From: Lachnoclostridium sp. UBA739
GTDB taxonomy: Bacteria > Bacillota_A > Clostridia > Lachnospirales > Lachnospiraceae
Direction: 5' to 3'
DNA length: 5,864 nt
Assembly (NCBI GenBank): GCA_002297865.1
Contig: DBKX01000325.1
Coordinates: 1 to 5,864 of the forward strand
Part shown: positions 5,244-5,864 of the stretch, in pieces
How the letters are laid out: every line of letters starts with the position of its first letter
Numbering within the stretch: the stretch's first letter is position 1
The notes under the pieces: model-generated
The model's input: only the letters and a program-made list of their open reading frames with translations
Databases searched by the model: none
Told to the model about the DNA's origin: nothing
Made by a program: the position numbers and the translations under genes

Positions 5244-5864
5244 GTAAACAAGTAAAAGATACTGACAAAACATCAAGCATGTCTTTCACTGTTACGGTGC
5301 ATAAGGTGTTACGTCATATTGTATGTATTTTCCTTTGTTGTTTAAGTTTATTTCCTTTTATAATCATGATTGTCAACGCTACACGTCCTAGTGTGGCAAT
5401 TGAATCAAAATTTACACTAGTTCCAAGTACATACTTTTTCAGCAATGTTTCCAAATTGATGGAACAATGTAATGCGACTGTACCAATTTGGCGTTATATG
5501 TTGAACAGTGCTATTATAGCTGGTTTAGCAACAGTGTTAAGTGTATATTTCTCGACATTAACAGCTTATGGTGTTACAGTTTATAATTTCAAGTTTAAAA
5601 AAATTGCATGGGCATTTATCATGGCAATCTTAATGATTCCTACTCAGGTATCAATTGTAGGTTTCTTTAAATTCATGTATCAATTAGGATTTGGTAACAG
5701 TTATGTGCCTCTAATTGTACCAGCTATTGCAGCACCGTCTGTTGTATTCTTTATGAAACAGTATATGGAGAGTGCGTTACCACTGGAGATTATTGATGCA
5801 GCTAGAATTGATGGTTCAGGTGAGTTTAAGACATTTAACCATATTGCGTTACCATTAATGAACG
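5240..5864 (+). CDS. ABC sugar transporter permease, MalG/UgpE type, N-terminal part (runs off the right edge)
   Basis: 208 residues are visible and the frame stays open to the edge. A cytoplasmic tail of about 24 residues is followed by hydrophobic segments at about 25-46, 88-110, 121-141 and 155-172. 'NSAIIAGLATVLSVYFSTLTAYG' is typical of the MalG-type second segment and 'LMIPTQVSIVGFF' of the third. The EAA loop starts at residue 186 (DAARIDGSGEF, then IALPLMN), with Gly192 in the conserved place; Asp replaces the usual first Glu, a common variant. Full members have about 275-300 residues, so roughly 70-90 remain outside. It pairs with the upstream permease. No ATPase is seen in the window, in line with CUT1 systems that share one MsmK/MsmX-like ATPase encoded elsewhere. 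Confidence 0.92.
   Translation, partial: MSKQVKDTDKTSSMSFTVTVHKVLRHIVCIFLCCLSLFPFIIMIVNATRPSVAIESKFTLVPSTYFFSNVSKLMEQCNATVPIWRYMLNSAIIAGLATVLSVYFSTLTAYGVTVYNFKFKKIAWAFIMAILMIPTQVSIVGFFKFMYQLGFGNSYVPLIVPAIAAPSVVFFMKQYMESALPLEIIDAARIDGSGEFKTFNHIALPLMN

Overview
The window reads as low-GC Firmicutes DNA, most likely from an anaerobic member of the Lachnospiraceae or a related Clostridia group. The reasons are AT-rich intergenic DNA, strong AAGGAG-type ribosome binding sites, sigma-A-like promoters, and a lipoprotein sugar-binding protein of the Trp-rich and Cys-rich kind common in gut and plant-fibre clostridia. The family assignment is inference from sequence character; no search was run.

Left block (1-1337): a small extracytosolic flavin/redox module. 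On the minus strand is the N-terminal 125 residues of an ApbE-type FAD:protein FMN transferase, cut by the left edge and driven by a perfect consensus promoter (TTGACA-17 bp-TATAAT). Divergent to it, on the plus strand, are a membrane-anchored NusG domain II protein and a Gx-type (ECF-S-like) membrane protein usually labelled 'heptaprenyl diphosphate synthase component I'. These two overlap by 14 bp. The three families recur together in flavinylation and extracellular electron-transfer loci, so a role in moving and attaching flavin outside the membrane is likely. The FMN-carrying acceptor protein is not in the window.

Middle (1338-1573): AT-rich intergenic DNA without a credible gene. It ends in a good sigma-A promoter with an AT-rich upstream element. 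Just downstream of the expected transcription start lies a perfect 12-bp palindrome with a CGATATCG core, a likely LacI-family operator.

Right block (1574-5864): a carbohydrate-uptake operon, lacI-type regulator, then lipoprotein solute-binding protein, then MalF-type permease, then MalG-type permease (cut by the right edge). It has the composition of a CUT1 ABC transporter; no ATPase is present, which fits the common use of a shared MsmK/MsmX-like ATPase. No convincing terminator separates regulator from binding protein, so the operator may control the whole set. The 212-bp gap between binding protein and first permease carries a GC-rich hairpin followed by a 57-nt AT-rich imperfect hairpin. 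These probably set the binding protein to permease ratio. The binding protein has a near-ideal ribosome binding site and an ATG, while the regulator and first permease start at GTG with weak sites. The substrate cannot be named from sequence alone.

I found no mobile element, CRISPR array, RNA gene or recognisable riboswitch, and nothing here that I would call a wholly new system. The best leads are the flavinylation trio, the homopolymeric tract inside apbE, the cysteine cluster in the binding protein and the long intergenic hairpin.
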